Assembly: GCF_043641665.1 (NCBI RefSeq)
Contig: NC_092183.1
Coordinates: forward strand, 21,209,501 to 21,273,500
Reading direction: 5' to 3'
Source: Enoplosus armatus
Taxonomy: Eukaryota > Chordata > Actinopteri > Centrarchiformes > Enoplosidae
DNA length: 64,000 bases
Shown: piece after piece, positions 1 through 12,522 of the stretch
Position numbering within the stretch: the first letter of the stretch is position 1
Layout: every line of letters begins with the position of its first letter
Position numbers and translations under genes: made by a program
Notes under the pieces: generated by a model
Databases searched by the model: none
Seen by the model: the letters and a program-made list of their open reading frames with translations, nothing else
Told to the model about the DNA's origin: nothing

Positions 1-3000
1 GAGAGAGAAAGTTGCAATAAAACCGAAGTAAATCCCTCTGATACCATTTGGCAGACGGTAGCTTGATATACCTCAGGCTGGATATTAAAAATCTCAGATG
101 GGCTGTCCAACTGACAACTTAATCCATTTAGAGACACTGAGTAAGCAGCAGGAAGCTGAGTCAGGGTCAGTGTATACAGAGGTCTGTCATTTCTCACACG
201 AGGCACAATAAGTTTATCTCTGGTAATCTATTCCACGCGCTTAAGAGACAGACAGAAACAGCAGAGAGGCAGCAGTGAAATGCCATCACCCTGTTTCGAT
301 ACCGGGATGATTAAAAGGCGAATGAAACACGAAAGCCCACTCACACTGACGTTACACGAGTCCTCGTAAAGAAGAACACGCGTGGTATATGTTCTGGCAT
401 TTTCAAAAAAGGACTGAGGACATCACTGACTCGATGTGAGAATATGTTATGCAAAATCCTTCAATTGTGAAGGGTAGAGAAAATGACCTTTTGAAAACAG
501 AGCAGTTCAATATGGTAATTAATAAGGCCATGTTCCAAGGTGGAGCAAGATTGGCTGGGGGAACAGCGGTCTCGCTGACTTTCCTATTAGAAAAAAGAAA
601 CTTGGTGCAAGTGGAACAGTGTGGTGGCTGTATTTTAAGCAACATAAAGACGTTGTGAGCCATTTAGTGACAGAAGCCACATTAACGAAGAGAGCATGGT
701 TATGTACGTAAGATGATACGTAATTGTGACATTTAAATGATGATGAGTTTCAGAAGTAAAGTTCCATCCATTAGCGAAAATATTAAACGGCCATAAACTA
801 CCACTCATAATTTCTCAATATAGCTTCTTTAATAGAATTTACATCTATAAATATGAATATAATGTATTATGTAATGTACCGTGTGGTACAGTTTGACACG
901 GAAGGGATATCTTACCTGATGACATTAGCTAATAGCTACACCGAAATGTTTGATCTGACTAGCTTAGCATGCTAGTGAGCTCCTCCTGTAATACCAATAC
1001 TGTGCTTGTTTATTACTGCATGTACAGTAAATATGAATGACTGTCTGTTATGAGTTTAAATAAACACTTTTGACAGTCATACACATGAAACCTTAACGGT
1101 GTATAGTTTTACATTTCGGGAAACAGGCTGAAGAGAAGATTGATACCACTCACATGTTCGTCCGCTTGCTTGAATATGAAGCCAGCAGCCGCTTCGCTTT
1201 GCTTAGCTTAGCATAGAAACTGGAAACATAGGGAAACAGCTAGCGTGGTTCCGTCTGAAGTTGACTAAATCTGCCCACCAGCACCGCTAAGGCTCAATGT
1301 GTCACACTTAGTCTTCAGTTTTTGTATGTATTAAAACAATGACTTATAGCATGTTAATTAGCGAGCTTTAGGCGCTGGTAGCTGTTTACCCCTGTCTTCA
1401 TGCTAAGCTAACCTAAGTGGCTGCTGGTGGTCGCTTAATATCTATCGTTCAGACATGATTGCGGTGTCTCATCTAACTCTCTGCAAGAAATAAGCATGTT
1501 TTTCCAAAAGGTCGAACTCTTCCTGTGAAAGAAACTCACTCATGTAGAGTGTTTGTGACTGATAATGCGCCAGCTGGTAATCAAAGCAATTACCTCCTCC
1601 ACTATAGTTTTCATGACGTCATTTCCATTCAGGGCAGAAAGGAGCTGATTCATAAATTCAATATACCGCGTTAAAGAAGTGACACCTACTGAAATGACAA
1701 TACATTGGGGGATTGCACCGTACCTTTTCTTTTCCACGATGGTTAGTACAATTTGAAAAGACACTTAGCTTATTGGTGTTGTCAATAGACAGACGGACAG
1801 ATTTACATCAAAGTCAAAGTATAACTCTTTCGTTAGCCACTGCTCACGACACCTGGAAGCTAACGAGAGTTTCGCGGGCACTTAAGACACGACACACAGG
1901 TTTGTTTGTGCCGATCCTTTGAATGTGAAATCCCCACAAACTGTGCAGTCATACAGTTGGTAATGTTAGCACACAGTGACTCACGTATTGACTGAGGCAT
2001 TTACAGTCACTTTAAGCTTTTCAAAAATACCAACTCTGACAGGTGTCATTGTGCGCCGTCTACTGACTTCACCTCAACGGGAGACAGAGGGGGAGAGGGT
2101 GGGTGATGCTGGGGGTGGAGGGGGCTTTGATTGCACACTCTTGTCTCTTGTGCCTCTCAGACCGCTTCCTGATGAGATGAAATTTTGGACCAGACTGTCT
2201 GAGCTGCTGGTTCAATACTGCCATCTTCTGGATAAAGTTGCCTATTGTGCGGTCATAAGAGTTCCTCATGCTCCAACAAATGTTTGTAAACAGTAAGAGT
2301 GAGTTCTTGTTGTGTTTTCACGTTTCATGTTTAACCTTGTGTCCCATTCCAATTTACTTTTCCCACACAACCTGCTCTCCCAATGATGGTGCTTCCTTTC
2401 CCCAACCTTAAACCAATAACAAACACATTATTGATACAGATAATTGAAAGGTAGACGAAGGGTTTGTATTTCTACTACAGATTTATCGAATTCCTGTTAA
2501 TCTCATCTCCGATTAGCCCTACGGTTAGAGAGATCATGTCTCTATGACTGTTGATGGATGTACACTGCATGCAAAGTTAGAAATCTGAAGGTTTCCTTAG
2601 AAGGTTAAAACCTGTAACCAAATGAGTGAGCAACAAACCAGGATAAATGTACAAAAGAGTGCATAACTTTTGTTCTAATTCTAATTTCATCACCTGTATG
2701 TATTGTATCATATCAACATCATATATCTTGTTGCAATCAGAGGTGTTTCCTTGAAATAACTTACAGGGATACACATAATTAAAAGATTAGCATTGTTCGA
2801 GTAATGTGAGATAAGTGTTCATTGGCCAGTGCAAAGTATGCAAGCGTTTGGTGAGTGGTGAACAGATGAAATTGGTGAGCCAACTTGCTAACCTCCAGGC
2901 TAACCAGCCATTGCTAAACAGTACAGGACTTATCTTTCTCACTGCAGTTTCAGTTGTAATTAAGTTCATATAAGAGAACTGAACACATTTTTGTGTTTAA

Positions 3001-5715
3001 TTTAGTTTTTGCCTTTTTATTTCAGAACGTGAGTTTTGTGATCCATCATATGTAAATATATTCAGGTTCGCAGCTGCAAAAAGCTTTGTAAATGAAAAGA
3101 GTTATGGATGATTTGGAATAAGTAAGGAAAAACAGAACATGTGCCACACATTTGTACATGGTGAACAGTTGACACTTTAAATTCGGGACTGCAATGACTA
3201 GTAACTGATTAACTTTATATAAATAATGAATGAAGATTAGCAGCTACAACCTCTACAAATGAGTGAGGTATCGTAATATTTGTGTGTTGAATATTAATAA
3301 AATAATGTGTACATTTCAGTGCATTTGCACTGTTCACAACAGACATTGTATATCATTGAGGTGTCTTTAAATCCATCTATAGATCTTTTGTGAAGTTGTT
3401 ATGGCATTCGAAGTATATTCCTGTTTAGTGTAAATGATGCGAGCCCATCGTAAATATGATCCTTCTATGTTGGTGCTTGCTGTGTGGCTTATTAGTAGTC
3501 TTAGTGTTAGTGTATGTGTCTGAAGATGCTCTGCTTTCTGTTTGATTGTTCTGGGCATAAACCTTTTGTTACAGGGAGTGTGGGTGTGTGCACAAAAAAA
3601 ATCTACAGATGTGAAGGATCAAGAAAGACTGTGAATTACAAGATAATGAGCGGAGATCAGTGAATAGATACTATGTACTGTGCTAGGCAAAGTGCCAAAT
3701 TTGTACTTGAACTCACATGGTAACTATTGTAGTGATTTTTTTAGTATGACCTTCACAGCACTTAATACTTTTTAAGATGCATTCGTGGAATGTTTTCACC
3801 CCCTTGTAGTAAATCAGCCACAAAGTGTCTCTTGTCCACCCACACAACATCCCTGTATGTCATTCCGGGATATCCCCATCAGTTACCCTGGGAAACCCCT
3901 CTGGAAGACATTGATGTAACTCATGCAGCACAACATATGAGACATTACGGTGAGACGCAGAGACAGAGCTCAAAAATTCCCTTTCGGTTTTTATAGAAGC
4001 TAAGAGTGTCCTGAAATCCCAGAATTTCCTGTTTGATGATTAAAACATAAACACTGAACTGGGAGGACACTTTAGGATTTAGTGGCGTGAATTCGGCACT
4101 GTAACACAATTAGGGAGTGTATCTTTAACTAAATGTATATTGAACTCCTCTCACTCACCAGTGTGTCCACTTTGATGAGCTTCGTTCCACCACCAGATGA
4201 CCAACATATTGCTGGAGGATGTGTGAAGAAACCAACAGAGCTCTCTCCAGCACGGCTGTGGGGCAGAGAGCCTGCTCCAATGTTCCCAGGACTGCCAGCC
4301 ATCTGCCAAATGAGACAACATCAGTCATATGTTGGGAACATGTTACTCGGGTGTTATATTGCAGAGCAGTATATCTGCCTATACTGGGCTTTCACAAAAT
4401 CCGGTAAAGTTAGTGGTGAATTTGATATACTGCTATTATACTATGTTAAAATAATGACATAGTACCTGGGGGAAAAAAATAATTCAGTCTTCATTTGCAT
4501 TTTAATGTATCTGTACATGATGCTATTTTATTTAATTTGCAACATTAAAATATGTTGGTTGAACCTGGTCTGCTGCTATTCAGAAAACCAGTACAAAATG
4601 GTACGCACATCTGCGCATCAAACGTGCAAATACTGTGTACTTTTCTGTAAATTATACTATTAATTTGCTGTTTTAATTGATTGACTTTAAATTAAAGATT
4701 TAATTTTGTCAAGTTTTTAGATACTGTTACTAGATACTGTGACTGACCACACTGAACATATTTGAAAATATAAGTACTCAAAATAATATGAAGAAGAAAT
4801 GCAATCAGAAACAACAATTCCAGCTAAATAAATGATTTGAAGTTGATCTCTGCGAGAGCCACTAACTATTTAGCATCTATTTACCTTCTATTTATCTATT
4901 GACTTAATAAAAGTTTTAATTTGAAAGTTCACCGGAAGTTTCAATTGCCATTGTGTCAACCTTGACGCTCGGCAGAGTTGGTGGTTGCCTGGAGAGCGCT
5001 TTCAAAATAAAAAATTGAAAATAGACAGTGATCACAGGAGGGCAATAAACACTTGTGAAAATATTCTCATGACTACCATAAACACTTCTGCACAGGATTT
5101 AGCTGCCACGGTCAAGGCGTACACGATAGCATACAACCACTTCCTGTGAAGACCTTCACAATAAAGCAGGTAATTACTGTGACCGCGGGAATAATTTGTT
5201 AAAAAATCTGCTCGACGCAGACTGTCCCACAGTATCGACGTCTGAAAGCAGAAACTCGTCGCTCCAACACGTTTGTAAACATTATTTTCATTTCTTTGTT
5301 GTTGTTGTTCCAGTCTTGCGTGAAACGTGCAAATAAAGTTTAACGGGGAAAAAATATGTACACTCTCTCTCTTAGTGACGTATTTTTAAGGGGACAGAAG
5401 GAGGGCGGTTTGAAAGCACAGAGGCAACTTTTGTCAACATGATTAAAATAAACCAGATTACCTGACAAGACCGAAGCGAGTGTTCGCTGTCAGTAAGATG
5501 CCTCATATGCAAGTTAACCGAGACTAATCGTTGATGTATTATTGCCTTCTTCACAGGGCTTAACGCTAAATTAGCTAACTTGCTCGCTAGCGGGCTAGCT
5601 AGCTAGTTGCTGGTGCCCAGCTGCCTGTCTTTAACGTTTCTTTCCGCTAAATGTTGACTCAGTCAACCACAAAATTGGGTTCTGTCTTCATCGTAGCCTA
5701 ACACGACCTGTAAAA
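1..5715. other. Gene-free region upstream of anapc5
   Basis: No exon I can recognise lies here. Open frames are short (at most about 110 codons), have no family motif, and lack convincing splice sites. The stretch holds one foldback MITE (listed separately) and AT-rich sequence. The last few hundred bases before 5716 must contain the anapc5 promoter and 5'UTR. A short, partly palindromic GCTAGC/CTAGCTAG cluster sits near 5580-5610. An open frame at 4133-4462 on the plus strand is the longest here; it resembles nothing I know and is treated as chance. Confidence 0.6.
1108..1530 (+). mobile_element. Foldback MITE copy 1 (long terminal inverted repeats)
   Basis: The left arm (from about 1130, containing GATTGATACCACTC and, after a diverged stretch, CTTAGCTTAGCATAGA) is matched by an inverted right arm (from about 1400, with ATGCTAAGCTAACC and ending in CATCTAACTCTCTGCAAG). 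The core contains GCGAGCTTTAGGCGCTGGTA. The same element recurs at 20205-20410, 30541-31045 and 59981-60412. It has no coding capacity, so it is a non-autonomous DNA transposon-like repeat. The superfamily cannot be assigned by eye. Confidence 0.75.
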
Positions 5716-8700
5716 ATGGCGAGTGTGCATGAAAGTTTGTATTTCAACCCCATGATGACGAACGGAGTGGTCCATGCTAACGTGTTTGGCATCAAAGACT
5801 GGGTGACACCGTATAAAATCTCCGTCCTGGCGTTGCTGTACGACATGACTGCGTCCAAAATCACACTGCCAGAAAGAAGACGACTTAACAAACTCATCCT
5901 ACCCTTGCAGCAGGTTGGTTTTAGTAATGCAATAATCTTGCACGCCACTGTGTTGAAGCAGGTGTTTCATAGTTGTATCGTGTGTCTCATGTGGGGTACT
6001 CAGGGTCCAGACCTGACTCTTGGCCAGTTCCTGAAGACTGTGGAGGAGTGTTGCCCTCAGACTGCATATGCTGTCAAACTCAGGTATGCTGGCACAGTTT
6101 GAAACACTGTGACTTCATTTAATCACTCTGTAGCATGCAGCTATGATACTATGCTATGTAGCTATGATAGAAATCAATACAAGGTAAAGACAAATGATGC
6201 TTTCAGGAAAGTTCAGGAAATTGTACCACGTAATTGCAATGTGGCCGTTTGGCGATGACACCTACTGACTAATGTTATAGATTATAGAATATCATAATAA
6301 TGTTAAAATATTGACATGTCTAGTTGCTGAGGCCATTGTTGTTTTTCCTTCAAAGGTTGCATGAAATGGCAGATGGAGAGCTGAAAGACATGGAGTACTT
6401 CTTCTCCACTCCATTCACTGCTTTTGACTCTGAGGCATACAAAACCAGTGTTGTGGGTGAGTAGAGCACATGATTTGACAGCTCTTCAAGTCATATTGGA
6501 AGTCCAGAAATGTCTGTATTATTCTCTTTCACAGGACTGGCATTAAGCTCTCACCTGTTGTTGTTTTTTTTAGGTCTTTTTATGAGACACATGCTTCTGG
6601 CCTACAACAAGCTGTCTTTCAGTCAGGTCTACAAGCTGTACAAGTCCCTGCAGCACTACTACCACAGTCACTATGCCAAGCCTACTGATGGGCAGGTGAG
6701 TATGCCAGCGTTGGTCGCTGATGACTCCGACATGGACCTCACCAGCACTGAGGACACTGTAGGGGACAGGATAGACAAAGAGGAGTTGGACACCCCACTG
6801 CATGAGTCAGAGCTTCGGTCAGTGTCGCTCATCTTGGATGAAATAATTTGATTGATTTGGAGTAACATATTTTGCGTTTAAGTGTTTAAACCTCACCTTC
6901 AAAGTTTTGAAATCATTTTTTTGATTGTCTGCTCCCACCGCTTTGTGAAAGGTGTTCGCTGTGTGTACGCTAAGTAATTGGAAAGACTTTTAAACTGGAC
7001 AATTGTTAGAAACAGATTCTCGTGTTATTTCTTTCTAGAAATGACAATGCTCCAAGCAGAGGTCCCCTCTCACAAAAACAAGCGGAGTACTTTCTTGCAA
7101 GACAGGTGAGTGAAATCAAGGCTGAAATCAACTGAAGTGTATCAGTGCCATCTTGTTTAAACCATTTGACGCAATTGATAAAATCCTGTGTCAAACCTAG
7201 ATGTGTTGTTGTAGCACTTAAAGGCTCTTACAGTTTTTGAAAACCTCTCTGCAGGCATATCTTCTGAAGAATGATGAGAACAAAGCTCTCAAGCCCGCTG
7301 CGCTGCAGGAAGAGCTCAACAACATGCTGAAGTTTAACCCAGATTTTGCTGAGGCGGTAAGGTCCATCCACTTCACTTTCCCCACTATATTAACAAGTCT
7401 ACCGGAGGAGAGTCTTCTTCATCACCTCTGTGATTTCGATCTCTCCTCAGCATTACCTAAACTACCTGAACAGCATGAGAGTCCAGGACATCTTCCTCTC
7501 CGCCCACAGTCTCCTACATTATTTTGACCGCCTCATTTTGTCTGGAAATGAGGGAAAGAGCAACGGGGATGAGGGCTACGGCCGAAGTCTCCGCTACGCC
7601 GCTCTCAACTTGGCGAGCCTGCACTGTCGCTTCGGCCACTAGTGAGTACAAGAGCTGGTGGAGACTGTGTAGATGGACAAGTTCCTACACAAAGAGTATC
7701 TATATATAACATGGCGTATAAAGCTGTTTCCCTGTTCTTTGACCTCAGTCAGCAGGCTGATCTGGCTCTACAGGAGGCTATCCGCATTGCCCAGGAGTCC
7801 AATGATCACGTGTGCTTGCAACACTGTCTGGTAAACACTTTCTTATTTGACTTCATGTCACTGTTGTACCATGATTAATGGTTCCTTATGTCTGAATTTA
7901 ATACAAGTGTTGCTTAGTTTCTTTCTCCCTGTGTTTGTGTCCTACATCAGAGTTGGCTCTACACGCTGGAACAGATGAGGGGATCTGACAGCACCGTGTT
8001 AACTGAGGATTCAGTGAAAATGGCTGCCCATTTCTGGCTGCCAGTGAGTGCAACACAAGCTCTTAAATACGAATGCCCTTATTAAAGTGCCTGTGGCTGT
8101 TTATTATTTTTTTAATTGCTTTGGCCCACTTTTTACGGTAGTTTCAGTTTGCAAAACTCCCTGTTATCCTAATTGCCTCAAAATCTCATATCATCATCAA
8201 AGTCTGCTTATACGTATTGAATATACTATATTACTGCAAATATAGATCATGAGTCTAGGGTCTGTAAGGGGAAAAATGACTTGATGTGATTTTACCTCAG
8301 TGCATCAGTTTACTGTTTCTGTTCTGTATTAAACACGTTTGTTTTTATTCAAGCCACCAAACCTTAGATAATTCATTCCATGGTAAGTTTAATCAAATGA
8401 AATACAGTAAGCTTCAGTAATACTGTAATGCTTGAAAGCATTAGCAAACATTAAATCACAATTTACACCACTGTTACAAACTCTCAATCTCCACATTTTG
8501 ACAGGAATCCAAAGGAAACAAATTGCATTTCTTTTTCCTTTTTTTTAGTTAGCAATTGTGTTGCATTGCTGCTCACCTGGGTAATTATAAAAGAAGTAGA
8601 AATGCTTAAATACTTGCATTGATTGATTCGCATTGATTCAGTGAAATGTACGCATTGTAACGAGCATTCAACTTGTGCTAATATAAGGTGGCTGCATTTT

Positions 8701-11700
8701 GAGGACTGAGCGTGTGATTTAGTGTTTTGCACATTGTAAGGATAGCATATTTTTGTTTGAATGTGAGAATTTTACAATTTAGCAAATCAATGTGGCTCTT
8801 TGCATCAGGAGTTTTGCACGTTGAAACTCTGCTGTATGAAGCAATCCTGAAATACTGTAACAGATGTGTTCCTAATGTAATTATACACCATGTACAGCTG
8901 TTACACAGTGGGCATTATATAAACATGTTAGTTGTCAGCAGCATTTTAGCACCTCTCATTAGAAATTATTTTTTTTATCTGTGTCCTAATTAGTTTTTCT
9001 TTAAATCAGTGTTCCTTTTATATAATAGAATACAGGAATATATAGAAAGCTTAAAATTACACGAAAGATAGCAAATTAAAACATGGCTCGCCACACATTC
9101 CTAAAAACATCATAGAATGTAACATTCACAACTTATCTTACATGGCTGATCTTTGAATATTTTATATTTGTCATGTGTTGTCACCACACTGATGGATAAT
9201 CCTCTGTCCTGTAGTACTTGGCATCTCTGGGCATTCAGTCTTTGGTCCAGCAGGGGGCGACACAGGGTAAGACAGCCCACAAACTGATGGACGCGCTGAA
9301 GGACACCGACATCCTCCACTGGAAGCACAGTCTGTCGGAGATGATCGAGATCAGCCTGGCTCAGACTACGTCCATATGGAGGATGTACGGCAAGAGGTCA
9401 GGCTCTTCAACTTGCCGCCCCGACACACAGTTGTCAGTTCTGGTCACTGTCGCCGACAGTGGACTGCATGTTAGCACACAGCCTCCTCCCCACTCACATT
9501 AAATCAGCCCTGTGAAACACGGCCGAAATGTCTCATGTTTTTAAGCATGGATTAACATGTCAGACATCTAATGCACAAGACAGAAACTCGTCATGAGCAT
9601 GAACATAAAAGTGTAGGTGTAAAAATACATGACCGGTATTTTTTTCTATCTTATGTGGCTTCCTGTGTCTCGTGCAGCACGATGGCTCTGCAGCAGGCCC
9701 AGCTGCTTCTCAACATGAGCAGTCTGGAGCCAGTCAACTTCGGGGTCCAGCAGAACAACACAGAGGCGTTCGCGGTGGCTCTCTGCCACCTGGCCGAGCT
9801 GCACGCTGAGCAGGTAACACATTTCGCTTGATCTCATCTGTCTGCTTTCTGCCCCGCTGTTGCATATCCATTAGTCAGTTGGCCCAGCGTTGCGGGAAGT
9901 TAATAAACATTGATCAGGTCTCCTTTTCCAGCTCCTGGGCAGAGTTCAACATTTAACTCTTTGTGCGTTTGCTTGTGTTGCAGGGCCTCTACAGTGCAGT
10001 TTCAGAAATTCTCCAGCATCTGAAAGAACAGTTTCCTCCTCACTCACAGCATGCCAAGGTGCCTCCTCTCAACCATACTGTGTTATTCAGTGCTGCCCTA
10101 CAAAGGCAGAGAGCAGTAACTGCAGAAACAGGAAGTTTTCAAACTGTTTTACATTTTATGCCTTTTTTATGTAGATTTTTTTTTTTTGTAACCCCCCAAA
10201 ATAATTACCTACATAATAACTAAAGACTGCAGATACTGCCGTCTGCCTTTAGATGATGTTCAGTGAATGCAGGGGAAACGCAGCATCTTCCAAAAAAATT
10301 GCTATTTCAGCCTGCTCGTCCATTTTAACTAGTTTGTTTGCAGTCCATAGTTAATGGGGATTAAATGTATTTGTCTTGCTAGGTGTCAGGCTGTTCGTCC
10401 ACGATTAACATTTATATTAAAATCAATATAATGAATTTATTTACAAATGAAGTACATTTAAATATGTGATTTAAAGGTAGATAAACCACACTGATTCATG
10501 TCAAAAACTGCAGTTGCTGCTACTCTGCTAAGCTAACATAGTTAGGTGGAGTTTGGCTGGGGATTGTTTTCCCATCATGATTGGATTTAGATTCTACCGC
10601 TTTAATTATGTTGAATAACTAAATTACCAAGAGTGTCAAAATAGATTTTTTGTTTGTTTGTTTGTTTTAGCTTTAGCTGGGTCTAGCCACGGCACCAACT
10701 AGCTTTCACTTGATGTAGCTCTCTCAGCTAATAGTTGGCCGTGTCTCTGTGGCACTTTCTAAGTGAGTGCAGTTACTGCGGTTTAGCTTGGTTTTTGCTG
10801 CTAATTCTACATGCTGTTTACACATAATGGATAGATTTCTATGGCTTACTTTTTATGTGGTAAAGCAGATGTCAAAAAGTCTGATCTGATCAGGTCTATA
10901 GTCAATTTTGACCAAATATGTAGTCATTGTGTTTTGTCTTTGTAGCACAGATGGGGAGACTTACTTTATTGTGTGAGCCATGATATGATGTAGCCTAAGT
11001 CATGAGAGGAAATGTACAAAATAATGTTGTTTTTTTTGTTTACTCTCTCTCTCTCCAATGCAGCTGTGGATGCTGTGCGATCTGAAAATCCAGTTTGAGA
11101 GACATATGAACGAGGGGAAATACCATCTGGCAGAGCCACTAGTCACGGCGATCTCTGCCTTAAACAAAACTGAAGGTCTCTACAGGTAACGCCAAGGCAC
11201 AAATCCTCACTTCTAATCTTAACAATGGCCGTCTCAAACATGTGTAATCTGCGTTGGAGCTGTAACAGTGCGTTTTCTGACAGGAAAGCTCAAGTTCTGA
11301 AGGCTCTAAATCGGAGCACGGAGGCGTACAGTATCTTGCAGCGGCTGCAGGTGCACTGCGAGAAGACTAAATGTACAGAGGTGGTCATCAGGTACACAGA
11401 CACTTCAGTTATTTTCTGATAACGCGTGATAACCTGTTTGCTGGAGTGTAGAGGAGCATGGAAACACCTAAACTTAGTCTGCCTTTGCGTTTTATTTGTG
11501 GAATTGAATTGACTCACCTTTCTTAGTGCTACCATAAATATTTAATGTGTGACATTCACATTATGCCTCATCTTTGGAGGCACCCACTGTTGTATTATGA
11601 AATGATGAGGAAACAAACATGAATGCTTTTCCAAAAATATGTTTCTTAACACACATGCTTTTTTAGGGACAGAGCCACGCTTTTTCTCGTGTGTGTAACT

Positions 11701-12522
11701 GCCTGTTTATGTCTCATACAGAGTTATGGTTTCCACCGCTGAGCTCCACTGGGAGTCGTCTGGCTTCTCCACAGCTCTCCCACTCCTCCTGCAGGCCTTG
11801 GCTCTGGCTAGGCAGCACCACCTACAGTCCCTGGCCTCAGAGACCATCCTTCACCTGGCCTTTACTCAGGTCAGCCACAGCAGGAAAACTTCGTTACAAA
11901 ACACTGTTAGAGCTCCCGTACATGCAAATCACCACAGTCTTTTTTTTTGTAGTATGGCTGGTGTCTATGCAAAATAAAAGTAGCGCAGCACGCATGGTTT
12001 ATTTTTTTTGTCTTTATTTCTCCTTTCTGCAGCTGATGTTGGGGGTTCCTGAGCAGGCTCTGAGTGTTCTGCATGAAGCCATCGAGCCTGTTCTGGCCCA
12101 CGGAGCAGTCATGGACAAAGGCCGAGCCCTGCTGCTGACTGCCCGCTGTCAGATGGCCGTGGCTGGGTTCAGGCCAAATGGACAAGGGCAAGCAGGTAAC
12201 AGCCTCTGCCCCCCCCCCCCTGCCGAGTACTGATCCCTATCTCATAGCGTCGTGTGGCTACAGCCTCTATTGACATACTGCTGCTTATTGTCTCCCTGCA
12301 GATTTGCATTTGGCGGTTTTGGCTGTTGACACGCTAAACGAGGCTGCAGCCTATTTCTCCAAGCTGAACTGTAAGGAGCGGCTGCGGGACGTCCACTACC
12401 TGCAGGCTCAGCTCCACCGTTCTCTGGGGCAAACCTCACAGTGCAACAAAAGTGCCATGCTCTTCCGGCTGCTGGACCAGGAGCTGCAATCGCCTGCACC
12501 ACCCGTCTCCATGCGGCTCTAG
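5716..12522 (+). CDS. anapc5: Anaphase-promoting complex subunit 5 (17 coding exons)
   Basis: Anapc5 is a TPR-containing scaffold subunit of the APC/C ubiquitin ligase that drives mitotic exit. The N terminus MASVHESLYFNPMMTNGVV matches the vertebrate protein almost exactly, as do RSLRYAALNLA, LQEAIRIAQESNDHVC and LMDALKD further on. Exons: 5716-5913, 6004-6083, 6356-6456, 6574-6817, 7039-7105, 7255-7356, 7451-7641, 7749-7830, 7951-8043, 9215-9396, 9678-9813, 9984-10058, 11064-11185, 11284-11391, 11722-11869, 12033-12195, 12302-12522. Every junction is GT-AG, phases agree, and the sum is 2313 nt, giving 770 aa against about 755 in human. TPR-like helices fill the middle and C-terminal two thirds. 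The start is the first ATG of the conserved N terminus. Exon 4 runs through a perfect internal donor-like site at 6696 (see findings). The gene is intact and converges on ggt1. Confidence 0.97.

Noticed and set aside
4133..4462. Plus-strand frame of 109 codons in the upstream region
   Set aside because: No recognisable domain, no splice or promoter context; the length is compatible with chance.
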